The notes below the pieces were generated by a model that was given only the letters and a program-made list of their open reading frames with translations, did no database searches and was not told where the DNA came from. A stretch of DNA of 64,000 nt from Paracoccus chinensis (GTDB lineage: Bacteria > Pseudomonadota > Alphaproteobacteria > Rhodobacterales > Rhodobacteraceae): assembly GCF_900102885.1 (NCBI RefSeq), contig NZ_FNGE01000003.1, positions 62,001-126,000 of the forward strand, written 5' to 3'. The position numbers and the translations under genes are program-made. Shown here piece by piece: positions 37,320 through 46,184 of this stretch (its first letter is position 1; every line of letters starts with the position of its first letter).

Positions 37320-38470
37320 ACCCGGACCTGATCCTCGCCGGCGCGGGCCTCGCCAATGCGCTGATCGCCTTGGCGGTGGCAGAACGGCGACCGGGCACGC
37401 GCATCCTGATGCTGGACCGGGCGCCGGGCCCGTCTGACTCTCATACCTGGTCCTTTCACGACCCCGACCTGCGGCTTTCCTGGCACCGCCGCCTTGCCCC
37501 CGCGATCCGCTGCCGCTGGCAGGGGCAGGAGGTCCGCTTTCCCGACCACGCCCGAATCCTGCGAGCAGGCTATGCCTCGCTGGACGGCGCTGGGCTGGCG
37601 CGGCTTCTGGAGGAGACCCCCGGCGTCACGCTGCGCTGGAATGCCGAGATCACCACGCTGGACTCGGGCGGCGCGACCCTTGGTGGCGAACGGATCGAGG
37701 CGCCCTGCGTGATCGATGGACGGGGGGCCGTGCTCTCGCGCCATCTTGTCACCGGCTATCAGAAGTTCGTGGGACTCGAGTTCGAGATGGACGCCCCCCA
37801 CGGTGTCACCCGCCCGGTGATCATGGACGCAACCGTGCCCCAGCAGGACGGCTATCGCTTCGTCTACCTGCTGCCCTTTTCCCCCACGCGCCTGCTGATC
37901 GAGGACACGCGCTACAGCGACGGCGCGGCGCTGGACGAGGTGGCGCTTGCCCGCGCCATTGTCGACTATGCCAAGGACAAGGGCTGGCGCGGCCGCGAGG
38001 TGCGACGCGAGCGCGGCGTCCTGCCCATCGCGCTGGCCCATGACGCGTCCAACCTGTGGGCCGAGGCACAGGGCGGATCCGTGCCCGTGGGGATGCGCGC
38101 GGGCCTGTTCCACCCTGTCACCGGCTATTCGTTGCCGGTTGCCGCGCAGGTGGCGGATGTGGTCGCCGCCAGCGAACCAACCACCGCCGCCGTCTTCCGC
38201 GCCGTCCGCGCCCATGCGCTGGCTCGTGCCGGGGACGACCGCTTCCTGCGCCTGCTGAACCGGATGCTGTTCCATGGCTGCGCGCCAGAGGAACGCCACC
38301 GCGTGTTGTCCCGCTTCTACCGCTTGCCCGAGCCGCTGATCGAACGCTTCTATGCCGGCAAGCTGACCCGGCTGGACCGGCTGCGGATCGTCACCGGCAA
38401 GCCCCCCATTCCCATCCGCGACGCGCTGCCCTGCCTGCGCGAAGCGCCGCTGCTGAAGGAAACTACGTGA
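37316..38470 (+). CDS. crtY: Lycopene beta-cyclase CrtY
   Basis: 384-residue flavoprotein that cyclises both ends of lycopene to beta-carotene. The N-terminal dinucleotide-binding motif is DLILAGAGLANALIAL. Further marks are VIDGRGA, QKFVGLEFEMDAPHG, FVYLLPFSPTRLLIEDTRYS (20 residues) and GLFHPVTGYSLP. ATG overlaps crtX, GTG of crtI overlaps its stop. Confidence 0.95.
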   Translation: MNPDLILAGAGLANALIALAVAERRPGTRILMLDRAPGPSDSHTWSFHDPDLRLSWHRRLAPAIRCRWQGQEVRFPDHARILRAGYASLDGAGLARLLEETPGVTLRWNAEITTLDSGGATLGGERIEAPCVIDGRGAVLSRHLVTGYQKFVGLEFEMDAPHGVTRPVIMDATVPQQDGYRFVYLLPFSPTRLLIEDTRYSDGAALDEVALARAIVDYAKDKGWRGREVRRERGVLPIALAHDASNLWAEAQGGSVPVGMRAGLFHPVTGYSLPVAAQVADVVAASEPTTAAVFRAVRAHALARAGDDRFLRLLNRMLFHGCAPEERHRVLSRFYRLPEPLIERFYAGKLTRLDRLRIVTGKPPIPIRDALPCLREAPLLKETT

Positions 38471-39969
38471 CGTCAGGCACCTCTCCCCGCTCGGCCATCG
38501 TGATCGGCGCGGGCTTCGGCGGGCTCGCGCTCGCCATCCGCCTGCAGTCGGCGGGCATCGCCACGACGCTGCTGGAAGCGCGCGACAAGCCCGGCGGCCG
38601 CGCCTATGTCTGGCGCGAGGAAGGCCATGTGTTCGATGCCGGCCCAACTGTCATCACTGATCCAGATGCCCTGCGCGAACTCTGGGCGCTGTCAGGACAG
38701 GACATGGCGCGGGACGTGACCCTGCTGCCGGTCAGCCCCTTCTACCGGCTGCTCTGGCCCGACGGGAAACGCTTCGACTACGTCAACGACGGCGACGCGC
38801 TGGAGCGTGAGATCGCCGCTTTCAACCCCGCCGACCTCGACGGCTACCGCCGCTTCCACGACTATTCGGAGCAGGTTTACCAGGAAGGCTACCTGCGCTT
38901 GGGCACGGTGCCCTTCCTGAAGCTGGGCCAGATGCTGCAGGCTGCGCCTGCGCTGGTGCGGCTGGAGGCCTATCGCTCGGTCCACAGCGTCGTCGCACGC
39001 TTCATCAAGGACCCGCACCTACGGCAGGCCTTTTCCTTCCACACGCTGCTGGTGGGGGGCAATCCGTTCTCGACTAGTTCCATCTATGCGCTGATCCACG
39101 CACTGGAACGGCGCGGGGGCGTCTGGTTCGCCAAGGGCGGCACCAATGCGCTGGTCTCTGGCATGGTCGCACTGTTCGAACGCTTGGGCGGCACGCTGCG
39201 CCTGAACGCCAAGGTGGCGCGGATCGAGACGGAAGGTGCGCGGGCCACCGGCGTCACGCTGGCGGACGGCACGCGCCTGAGCGCCGACATGGTCGCCAGC
39301 AATGCCGACGTGATGCACAGCTACCGCGACCTTCTGGGCGGCACCCGGCGCGGCCGCACCAAGGCCGCGCTGCTGAAACGCCAGCGCTGGTCCATGTCGC
39401 TGTTCGTGATCCATTTCGGTCTGTCGCAGCGCCCTGAAGGGCTGGCACACCACACGATCCTCTTCGGCCCCCGCTATCGCGAACTGGTCAACGAGATCTT
39501 CCGCGGCCCGAAGCTGGCCGAGGATTTCTCGCTCTACCTCCACTCGCCCAGCGTGACCGACGACAGCCTTGCCCCGCCGGGGATGTCCACGCATTACGTC
39601 CTCGCCCCCGTCCCGCACCTGGGCCGCGCGGCGATCGACTGGGCGAGCGAGGGCGAGGCCTATGCCGACCGCATCCTCGCCAGTCTGGAAGACCGGCTGA
39701 TCCCGAACCTGCGCGCCAACCTGCGGGTAAAGCGCATCTTCTCTCCCTCCGATTTCGCGTCGGAACTGAACGCCCATCACGGCAGCGCCTTCTCGGTCGA
39801 GCCGATCCTCGCCCAATCCGCCTGGTTCCGGCCCCACAACCGTGACCGCAGCATCCGCAACTTCTATATCGTCGGCGCGGGGACGCACCCGGGCGCGGGC
39901 ATCCCTGGAGTCGTGGGTTCCGCCAAGGCCACGGCGGGCGTGATGCTGGCCGACGCGGGCGCGGCATGA
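38467..39969 (+). CDS. crtI: Phytoene desaturase CrtI
   Basis: 500-residue FAD enzyme converting phytoene to lycopene. N-terminal Rossmann motif VIGAGFGGLALAIRLQSAG, the GPTVITDP block and the C-terminal bacterial phytoene-desaturase signature (NFYIVGAGTHPGAGIPGVVG). Start is GTG at 38467, overlapping the crtY stop as GTGA; family N-termini begin right here. Overlaps crtB by 4 bp. Confidence 0.96.
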   Translation: MTSGTSPRSAIVIGAGFGGLALAIRLQSAGIATTLLEARDKPGGRAYVWREEGHVFDAGPTVITDPDALRELWALSGQDMARDVTLLPVSPFYRLLWPDGKRFDYVNDGDALEREIAAFNPADLDGYRRFHDYSEQVYQEGYLRLGTVPFLKLGQMLQAAPALVRLEAYRSVHSVVARFIKDPHLRQAFSFHTLLVGGNPFSTSSIYALIHALERRGGVWFAKGGTNALVSGMVALFERLGGTLRLNAKVARIETEGARATGVTLADGTRLSADMVASNADVMHSYRDLLGGTRRGRTKAALLKRQRWSMSLFVIHFGLSQRPEGLAHHTILFGPRYRELVNEIFRGPKLAEDFSLYLHSPSVTDDSLAPPGMSTHYVLAPVPHLGRAAIDWASEGEAYADRILASLEDRLIPNLRANLRVKRIFSPSDFASELNAHHGSAFSVEPILAQSAWFRPHNRDRSIRNFYIVGAGTHPGAGIPGVVGSAKATAGVMLADAGAA

Positions 39970-40877
39970 GCGCGCCTGTCGCGGAGTCGCAAGCTGCCAT
40001 CGCGGCAGGGTCGCAAAGCTTTGCCGCGGCGGCGAAGCTGATGCCGGCGGGCATCCGCGAGGACACCGTGATGCTTTACGCCTGGTGCCGTCACGCCGAC
40101 GATGTGGTGGACGGGCAGGAGCTTGGCAGCACGCCCGTCGCACAGGGCGACCCGGCCGAGCGGCTCGCGCGGCTCAAGGCCGAGACTTTGGAGGCGCTGC
40201 ATGGCAGCGGCCCGATCAGCCCGCCTTTCGCCGCGCTGCGGGCGGTGGCGCGGCGGCATGACTTCCCTGACCGCTGGCCGCTGGACCTGATCGACGGCTT
40301 TGCAATGGACGTGGCGGGGCGGGACTATCGCACGCTGAACGACACGCTGGATTACAGCTACCACGTCGCGGGGGTCGTGGGGGTGATGATGGCGCGCGTC
40401 ATGGGAGTGCGCGACCCGGCGGTGCTGGACCGGGCCTGCGATCTGGGGCTGGCCTTCCAGCTGACCAACATCGCCCGCGACGTGATCGACGACGCCCGCA
40501 TCGGACGCATCTACCTGCCAGGCGACTGGGTGGAAGAAGCGGGCGCGAAGGTCGAGGGCGACATCCCTTCCCCCGAGCTTTACGCCGTCATCCTGCGCCT
40601 GCTTGACGCGGCCGAGCCCTATTACGCCTCGGCCTTCGCGGGGCTTCCGGCGCTGCCCATGCGCTGCGCCTGGTCGATCGCGGCGGCGGCGCGCATCTAT
40701 CGCGCAATCGGCACGCGCATCCGGCGCGGCGGACCCGAGGCTTATCAGGCGCGCATCGGCACCTCGGGCGCGGCCAAGGCGGGGCTCGCGCTGCGGGCGC
40801 TGGGGGATGCAGGCGTCTCGCGCGTCAGGGCCAGAGCCATGCCGCGCGACGGGTTGTGGACGCGGCCCCGCGCCTAG
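39966..40877 (+). CDS. crtB: Phytoene synthase CrtB
   Basis: 303 residues. Condenses two geranylgeranyl diphosphates to phytoene. The two Asp-rich substrate motifs are YAWCRHADDVVD and NIARDVIDDARIGRIYLP. Trans-isoprenyl-diphosphate synthase fold, length typical. Last gene of the crtWZXYIB run; its TAG overlaps the convergent crtE TAG in a CTAG palindrome. Confidence 0.96.
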   Translation: MSAPVAESQAAIAAGSQSFAAAAKLMPAGIREDTVMLYAWCRHADDVVDGQELGSTPVAQGDPAERLARLKAETLEALHGSGPISPPFAALRAVARRHDFPDRWPLDLIDGFAMDVAGRDYRTLNDTLDYSYHVAGVVGVMMARVMGVRDPAVLDRACDLGLAFQLTNIARDVIDDARIGRIYLPGDWVEEAGAKVEGDIPSPELYAVILRLLDAAEPYYASAFAGLPALPMRCAWSIAAAARIYRAIGTRIRRGGPEAYQARIGTSGAAKAGLALRALGDAGVSRVRARAMPRDGLWTRPRA

Positions 40878-41830
40878 GCGGCGACGCTGGCGCGGCCGGG
40901 CAACACGCGGGCGATATGCGCGGCCAGAGCCAGGCTGTCGAAGCCGCAGCCGCCCAGAAGATCGTCCACCTCGGTCCGCAGGGCGTCGTAATGCGCCTGC
41001 GCCTGTGGCAGGCTGCGGACCGCAAGGACCCCTCGCGCCAGCCCCGGAGCCTGCGTGTCGCGGCGCGTGTCCTTGCCGATCGCGCTCGCCTCGGCCTGCA
41101 CGTCCAGAAGATCGTCGTAGGACTGGAAGGCGCGGCCCAGCGTCTGCCCCAGCGCGGCCAGCCGGTCCATGTCGGCCGCGCCAAGATGCTGCAGCAGGCC
41201 GAACATCTCGAACCCCGCAGCGAACAGGGCGCCGGTCTTGAGATCCTGCTCGCGCTGCACCCCCGCCGCGTCCTTGGGCGCGTGGATGTCGAGGTCCTGG
41301 CCCGCGCAAAGCCCTGCCGGGCCGATGGCGGCGGACAGCAGGGCAACCAGCCGGGCGCGCGTGTCCGGGTCCGCCCCGCGCGCGGTGGCCAGCAGCCGCA
41401 TCGCCTCGGTCACCAGCGCGATCCCCGCCAGGATGGCGCGGCATTCGCCATGGACAAGATGCGTCGTGGGCCGCCCCCGCCGTGCCTGTGCGTTGTCCAT
41501 GCAGGGCAGGTCGTCGAAGACCAGCGAGGCGGTATGCACCAGCTCGATCGCGCAGGCGGCATCGACAAGCGCGGGGGAAACGCCGCCTGTCGCCTCGCCC
41601 GCGATCAGCAGGACCATGGCGCGGAACCGCTTGCCAGGCGCCAGCACCGCCTCGGCCATCGCCCGGCCAAGGGCCGGAGAGGCCATCCCGAAGTCCGCCG
41701 CGACCTCGGCCAGACGGTCATCCACGACACAGCGCCAGTCGGCGGGTCGGGTCACGTCACGCATGCACTTGTCATCCATCCAAACCGCTGCCGCTTTGCT
41801 GTCGCACATCTGATCCAGAATATCAGACAT
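40874..41830 (-). CDS. crtE: Geranylgeranyl diphosphate synthase CrtE
   Basis: 318 residues. Makes GGPP for CrtB. First Asp-rich motif DDLPCMD at 106-112, second FQSYDDLLD; PGKRFRAM and HGECRAILAGIAL are typical. Transcribed toward crtB. The start at ATG 41830 lacks a clear ribosome-binding site; a frame extension of eight residues upstream and an internal ATG (MCDSKAAAV) are alternatives. Separate transcription from crtWZXYIB may let precursor supply be set independently. Confidence 0.94.
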   Translation of the reverse strand: MSDILDQMCDSKAAAVWMDDKCMRDVTRPADWRCVVDDRLAEVAADFGMASPALGRAMAEAVLAPGKRFRAMVLLIAGEATGGVSPALVDAACAIELVHTASLVFDDLPCMDNAQARRGRPTTHLVHGECRAILAGIALVTEAMRLLATARGADPDTRARLVALLSAAIGPAGLCAGQDLDIHAPKDAAGVQREQDLKTGALFAAGFEMFGLLQHLGAADMDRLAALGQTLGRAFQSYDDLLDVQAEASAIGKDTRRDTQAPGLARGVLAVRSLPQAQAHYDALRTEVDDLLGGCGFDSLALAAHIARVLPGRASVAA

Positions 41831-41922
41831 CAGGGGCCGGACGGGAAGCCGCAACCGTGACCCTCGGCAAAGAAAGCGCCGAAGGCCGCCGCCGGTTCAA
41901 TGCGACCTGAAATGCCGTGCCC

Positions 41923-42792
41923 TCAGGCCGCCCGCAGTCCGAGGATCTGCCGCGCCTGCTGCCAGGTGGCGACGGGACGCTCGTGGCGTTCGCACAGTTC
42001 CACCACCCGCCGCACCAGCGCCGCGTTGGACGGGGCAAGGGTGTCGCGGTCCAGGCGGACGTTGTCCTCCATCCCCGTCCTGGTGTGGCCGCCCTTGGCG
42101 ACGGCCCATTCGTTGATCCGCAACTGCTCGGTCCCAATTCCGGCCGCGCACCATTGCGCATCGGGCGCCAGGCGCTTCAGCGTTTCAATGTAGAAGTCGA
42201 AGATCGGCTCGTCGGCGGGCATGGCATTCTTCACCCCCATGACGAACTGCACGTAAAGCGGCCCCCTGAGCCGCCCGTCCCGCGCCATCCGCGCGGCCTG
42301 CACGATATGGGACAGGTCAAAGGCCTCGATCTCTGGCTTGACGTCGTGAACCTTCATTTCCGAGGCGAGCCAGTCCACCAGGTCCGGCGGGTTCTCGTAG
42401 ACGCGGGTCGGGAAGTTGTTGGACCCCACCGACAGCGAAGCCATGTCGGGCCGCAGCGGCAGCATTCCCCCGCGTGCGCGCCCCGCGCCCGAGCGGCCTC
42501 CAGTCGAAAGCTGGATGATCAGGCCGGGGCAGTGCTTCTCCAGCCCTTCCTTCAGCGCCGCGAAGCGGTCGGGGTCCGAGGTGGGCTGGCCCTGGTCGTC
42601 GCGGACATGGCAGTGGACGATGGTGGCGCCGGCCTCGAAGGCCTCCTGTGTCGATTCGATCTGTTCCGCGACCGTGATCGGGACGGCGGGGTTGTTGTCC
42701 TTGGTGGGCAGGCTGCCAGTAATCGCCACGCAGATGATGCAGGGGGTATCGGCAGGATTGGTCGTCTGGGTCATGCTTTCCATTTCCGTCAT
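41923..42792 (-). CDS. BKACE-family beta-keto acid cleavage enzyme (DUF849)
   Basis: 289 residues, TIM-barrel zinc enzyme family that condenses a beta-keto acid with acetyl-CoA to give acetoacetate and a new CoA thioester. Seen: CVAITGSLPTKDNNPAVP at the start, the zinc motif TIVHCHVRDDQGQPTSD, LSTGGRSG and GHTRTGMEDNVRLDRD. ATG 42792 overlaps the benE stop by 4 bp; ATG 42774 is an alternative. Substrate is not readable from sequence. Being in an aromatic-degradation island next to benE, a beta-ketoadipate-type substrate is possible (inference). Confidence 0.88.
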   Translation of the reverse strand: MTEMESMTQTTNPADTPCIICVAITGSLPTKDNNPAVPITVAEQIESTQEAFEAGATIVHCHVRDDQGQPTSDPDRFAALKEGLEKHCPGLIIQLSTGGRSGAGRARGGMLPLRPDMASLSVGSNNFPTRVYENPPDLVDWLASEMKVHDVKPEIEAFDLSHIVQAARMARDGRLRGPLYVQFVMGVKNAMPADEPIFDFYIETLKRLAPDAQWCAAGIGTEQLRINEWAVAKGGHTRTGMEDNVRLDRDTLAPSNAALVRRVVELCERHERPVATWQQARQILGLRAA

Positions 42793-44039
42793 GAGATGCG
42801 TGATGATGCGGGGGACCGTTTCAGCCGCGCGGCCAGCGCCGAAAGCGCCACTGCCGCCATTCCCACGGCGACGCCCCAGAAGGCCGCGCCGATTCCCAGC
42901 AGCGACACGCCCGAGGTCGTGACCATGAAGGCCAGCAGTCCCGCCTGCCGGTCCGAGGGGGTGGTGCCCTCGGGCGACAGGGTGTCGCCGAGGCTTTTCG
43001 CGATCGCCCCCAGCAGCGCGAGGCCCGCCAGCAGCGCGATCACCGCGACCGGCAGTAGGGTCAGCAGCTGGACGATGGTGCCCGCCAGCAGCCCGCCGAC
43101 GCAGAAGAACAGCCCGCAGGCCACGCCCGCCGCGTATCGCCGCGAGGCGTCAGGATGGGCATCGGGTGCCGCGCAAAGCGCCAGCGTGATCGAGGCCAGC
43201 GCCGTCGTGATCCCCCCGAACAGCGCCGAGGGCAGGGACGCCAGCGCGCAGATCACCACAATGGGCCGCGCCGCCACCTGGTAGCCATTGGCCCGCAGGA
43301 TCGCCATGCCGGGCAGGAACTGCCCCGTCAGCGTGGTCAGGATCAGAGGCAGCGCCAGCCCCGCGAGTGCCTGAACCGAGAAGGTGGGCCAGGTCAGGAC
43401 AGGATGGGCAAGCGACAGGCGGATCTCACCCATCGGGACGCCCTCGACCAGCCAGGCGAGCAGCAGCCCCACCGCCAGCATGATGACCACGGCATAGCGC
43501 GGCAGCAGCACGGTGAAGACCAGGTAGGCCGTGACCAGCACCGCGAAGATCACCGGCGCGCTGCCGATGGCGCCCATGGCCGTCAGCCCGAAGCCGAACA
43601 GGATGCCCGCCATCATGCCGCTGGCGACAGGCTTCGGGATTGCCGCGACCAGCCGGTCAAACAGGCCCGTGATCCCCAGCGCAAGGATCACCAGCGCCGA
43701 CACGAGGAAGGCGCCCACGACATCGGAAAAGGGCAGGTCCGACCCGATCGAGATCAGCAGTACCGTACCCGGCGCCGACCAGGCGGTGACGATGGGCGCG
43801 CGGGTCAGCAGGCTCAGCCCGATGCTGGTCACGCCGGCTGCAATCGAGATCGCCATCACCCAGGAAGAGAACCCGGCGTCGCTTGCCCCCATCGCGCGGG
43901 CGGCCTGAAGATAGATCAGCAGCGGCCCGGCATAGGAGACCAGCACCGACAGGAACCCCGCCGTGACGGTCGAAGGCGACATGGCCGCCGCAGCCTCGCG
44001 CCAGGCGGGCAGGGCGGTTCGTTCGCCGGCCACGGCCAT
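42789..44039 (-). CDS. benE: BenE-family benzoate/H+ symporter
   Basis: 416 residues, about 11-12 membrane helices. BenE marks are MSPSTVTAGFLSVLVSYAGP, FSSWVMAISIAAGV, TAWSAPGTVLL and GMMAGILFGFGL. It likely imports benzoate with a proton. The start at ATG 44039 (MAVAGERTALPAW) precedes the conserved region by about 20 residues; the longer upstream frame enters the intergenic region shared with catA. Overlaps the BKACE gene by 4 bp. Confidence 0.9.
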   Translation of the reverse strand: MAVAGERTALPAWREAAAAMSPSTVTAGFLSVLVSYAGPLLIYLQAARAMGASDAGFSSWVMAISIAAGVTSIGLSLLTRAPIVTAWSAPGTVLLISIGSDLPFSDVVGAFLVSALVILALGITGLFDRLVAAIPKPVASGMMAGILFGFGLTAMGAIGSAPVIFAVLVTAYLVFTVLLPRYAVVIMLAVGLLLAWLVEGVPMGEIRLSLAHPVLTWPTFSVQALAGLALPLILTTLTGQFLPGMAILRANGYQVAARPIVVICALASLPSALFGGITTALASITLALCAAPDAHPDASRRYAAGVACGLFFCVGGLLAGTIVQLLTLLPVAVIALLAGLALLGAIAKSLGDTLSPEGTTPSDRQAGLLAFMVTTSGVSLLGIGAAFWGVAVGMAAVALSALAARLKRSPASSRIS

Positions 44040-44178
44040 CGGCTCAGTGCCCCGCCGGGGCGACAAGCGCCCGTGCCTGCAATCCTGCCCGCAATTCCGT
44101 TCCTCCCGCTTGCCCGCAAGGCGCGCAACAGGGCCCGAGACTGGTCCGCCCCCCGCCGCCGCGGCAATGACGCGGGAA

Positions 44179-44205
44179 GTATCCCCCGATACCCGGCGCG
44201 GCATT
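44179..44205. promoter_or_regulatory. Candidate LysR (CatR/BenM-like) operator between benE and catA
   Basis: A perfect dyad GTATC-N4-GATAC (44179-44192) runs into GATACCCGGCGCGGCATT (44188-44205). The latter recurs with one change upstream of catB. Inside it ATACC-N6-GGCAT is a near-dyad like the ATAC-N7-GTAT sites of BenM/CatM. It lies 97 bp before catA and 140 bp before benE, in the 262-bp divergent gap. Confidence 0.6.
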
Positions 44206-44301
44206 GGTGCGGACGGGCTTCATCGGGAATATGGCGGCATGCGGGGGAGGAGAGTGCCACCCGTTTCATTCCGGCCAACCGGACAGGAGGAGGACGCAGC
44301 T

Positions 44302-45174
44302 ATGCGCGACGTGACAATCGACAACGTGACCGACGTGGTGATCGCCTCGCTGGGCGACAAGGCGCCCATCGGCGACCGCCAGCGCGAGGTCATGACCAGC
44401 CTGATCAAACACCTGCACGGGTTCTGCAAGGACGTGAGCCTGACGCATGGCGAGTTCCTGTATGCCTGCGACTACCTGGCCCGCGCGGGCCGGATCTGCG
44501 ATGACAAGCGCCAGGAGTTCATCCTGCTCGGCGACATCCTTGGCGTCGAGGTGCTGGTGGACATGCTGACCCACCCGGTCGAGGGCAACGAAAGCGTCTC
44601 GACGGTGCTGGGCCCGTTCTACCGCGAGAACCCGCCGGTCCTGCCCAAGGGCGCCTCGATCATCCAGAAGCACTTCCCCAACGAGGAAACCGTCTGGTTC
44701 GAGGGTTACGTGCGCGACGCCCAGGGCAAGGGGATCGAGGGCGTGACCCTGGACGTCTGGGAAGACGCGCCGAACGGCCTTTACGAAAACCACGACCCCG
44801 ACCAGCCCGACTACAACCTGCGCGGTCGCCTGGTCACGGACGCGGACGGCCATTTCGCCTTTGTCGCCGTCCGCCCGGTTCCCTATCCGATCCCCGATGA
44901 CGAGACCGCGGGCGAGCTGCTGCGCTTCATGGGCCACCATCCCTACCGGCCCGGCCACATCCACTTCATCCTGGCCAAGGACGGCTATCGCACCCTGGTC
45001 AGCCAGGTGTTCGATGCCGACAGCGACTGGCTGGACGACGACAGCGTCTTCGCCGTCAAGGACAGCCTGGTTGCCCGGTTCGAGCCTGCGAGTGACAGCC
45101 GGACCGACCTGAAGGTGCGCTTCGATTTCGTCATGAAGGCGCAGGCCGCCACCGCCCAGCTGGCGGCCGAATAA
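44302..45174 (+). CDS. catA: Intradiol ring-cleavage dioxygenase (catechol 1,2-dioxygenase, hydroxyquinol-like)
   Basis: 290 residues. Opens catechol between its hydroxyls to cis,cis-muconate. N-terminal dimerisation helices, then the catalytic domain with Fe(III) ligands Y161 (NGLYENHD), Y195 (RPVPYPIP), H219 and H221 (RPGHIHF). The RPVPYPIPDD segment looks more like hydroxyquinol dioxygenases than classic CatA, so substrate is not certain; catB and ben genes argue for catechol. AGGAGG precedes the ATG. Followed by lysR on the same strand. Confidence 0.85.
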   Translation: MRDVTIDNVTDVVIASLGDKAPIGDRQREVMTSLIKHLHGFCKDVSLTHGEFLYACDYLARAGRICDDKRQEFILLGDILGVEVLVDMLTHPVEGNESVSTVLGPFYRENPPVLPKGASIIQKHFPNEETVWFEGYVRDAQGKGIEGVTLDVWEDAPNGLYENHDPDQPDYNLRGRLVTDADGHFAFVAVRPVPYPIPDDETAGELLRFMGHHPYRPGHIHFILAKDGYRTLVSQVFDADSDWLDDDSVFAVKDSLVARFEPASDSRTDLKVRFDFVMKAQAATAQLAAE

Positions 45175-45201
45175 GCGACAAAACGAACCAAATTGATTTG
45201 T

Positions 45202-45218
45202 CCCCGGCCGCGCCGGGG
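45202..45218 (+). terminator. Hairpin between catA and lysR
   Basis: CCCCGG/CCGGGG stem with a short loop, without a T-run (followed by GCATTATG). It may attenuate rather than end transcription from catA into lysR. Confidence 0.35.
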
Positions 45219-45265
45219 GCATTATGCGTTTCAGGGCCGCAGTCGGGGCTTACAGTGAGGACGCA

Positions 45266-46165
45266 TTGAACCTGCGGCAGCTCAGCTATTTCATCGCCGT
45301 GGCCGAGGAACTGCATTTCGGCCGCGCGGCCGAGCGGCTGGACATGGCCCAGCCGCCGCTGAGCCGCCAGATCAAGCAGCTCGAGGACGAGCTTGGCGCA
45401 GTCCTGTTCAACAGGGGCCGCAACGCGATCACGCTGACCCAGGCCGGGTCGAGGCTGCTGGAGCGCGGACGCGCCGTGCTGGCCGAGATCGAGGACATCA
45501 AGCTGGAACTGCGCCGGATCGGGCAGGGGGCCGAAGGGCGGCTGCGGATCGGCTTTGTCGGCTCATCGACCTTCGGGATCATGCCCAACATCATCAAGTC
45601 CTTCCGCGCGAACTATCCGGTGGTGAACCTGACGCTGCTGCCCATGAACAACGCGCGCCTGCACCGCGCCCTGATCTCGCGCGAGATCGACGTGGCCTTC
45701 ACCCGGCCTGCGCTGAAGGACAGCGACTTCGTGACCCGCAAGCTGCTGGAGGAGCCGCTGGTCCTGGCCGCGCCCGACACCTTCGAGACGGCGACGCGCG
45801 GCCAGGTCACGCTGGAAGAGCTGCGCAAGATCGAGCTGGAGATGATCCTTTACCCCGAGTTCCCGCGCCCCAGCTTCGCCGACTCGGTGATCGAGGCCTG
45901 CCGCGCGCAGGGGGTGGACATCCGCCGCCGCAGCTTCACCATGGACCTGCAGACGGCGCTGAGCCTTGTGGCGATCGGTGAGGGTGCGTGCATCGTCCCC
46001 GCCTCGGTCGGCTCGGCCCCGCGCAACGGCATCCGCTTCCTGCGCTTCTCGCCGCATCTGGCGAATACCGAACTGGCGCTGAACCACAGGATCGACGAAC
46101 AGGGCGTGCATCTGAAGAACTTCGTCCGCATCGCCCAGTCGGTCGCGCGCCGGACGCTGGGCTGA
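45266..46165 (+). CDS. LysR-family regulator of aromatic catabolism (CatR/BenM-like)
   Basis: 299 residues from TTG 45266: MNLRQLSYFIAVAEELHFGR, the usual start of CatR/BenM-type proteins. The helix-turn-helix is AAERLDMAQPPLSRQIKQLE. The effector domain contains GFVGSSTFGIMPNIIK. GTGAGG lies 6-11 bases before the TTG; an ATG at 45224 would add 14 atypical residues. Follows catA and converges on livF. Muconate or benzoate is the probable inducer; this is inference from family and context. Confidence 0.88.
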   Translation: MNLRQLSYFIAVAEELHFGRAAERLDMAQPPLSRQIKQLEDELGAVLFNRGRNAITLTQAGSRLLERGRAVLAEIEDIKLELRRIGQGAEGRLRIGFVGSSTFGIMPNIIKSFRANYPVVNLTLLPMNNARLHRALISREIDVAFTRPALKDSDFVTRKLLEEPLVLAAPDTFETATRGQVTLEELRKIELEMILYPEFPRPSFADSVIEACRAQGVDIRRRSFTMDLQTALSLVAIGEGACIVPASVGSAPRNGIRFLRFSPHLANTELALNHRIDEQGVHLKNFVRIAQSVARRTLG

Positions 46166-46184
46166 ACCCCCGGGAAATGGATTG

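Noticed and set aside
41831-41922. PpsR/CrtJ-type TGT-N12-ACA site upstream of crtE
   Set aside because: No such palindrome is present in this gap, and photosynthesis genes are not seen; crtE control remains unknown.
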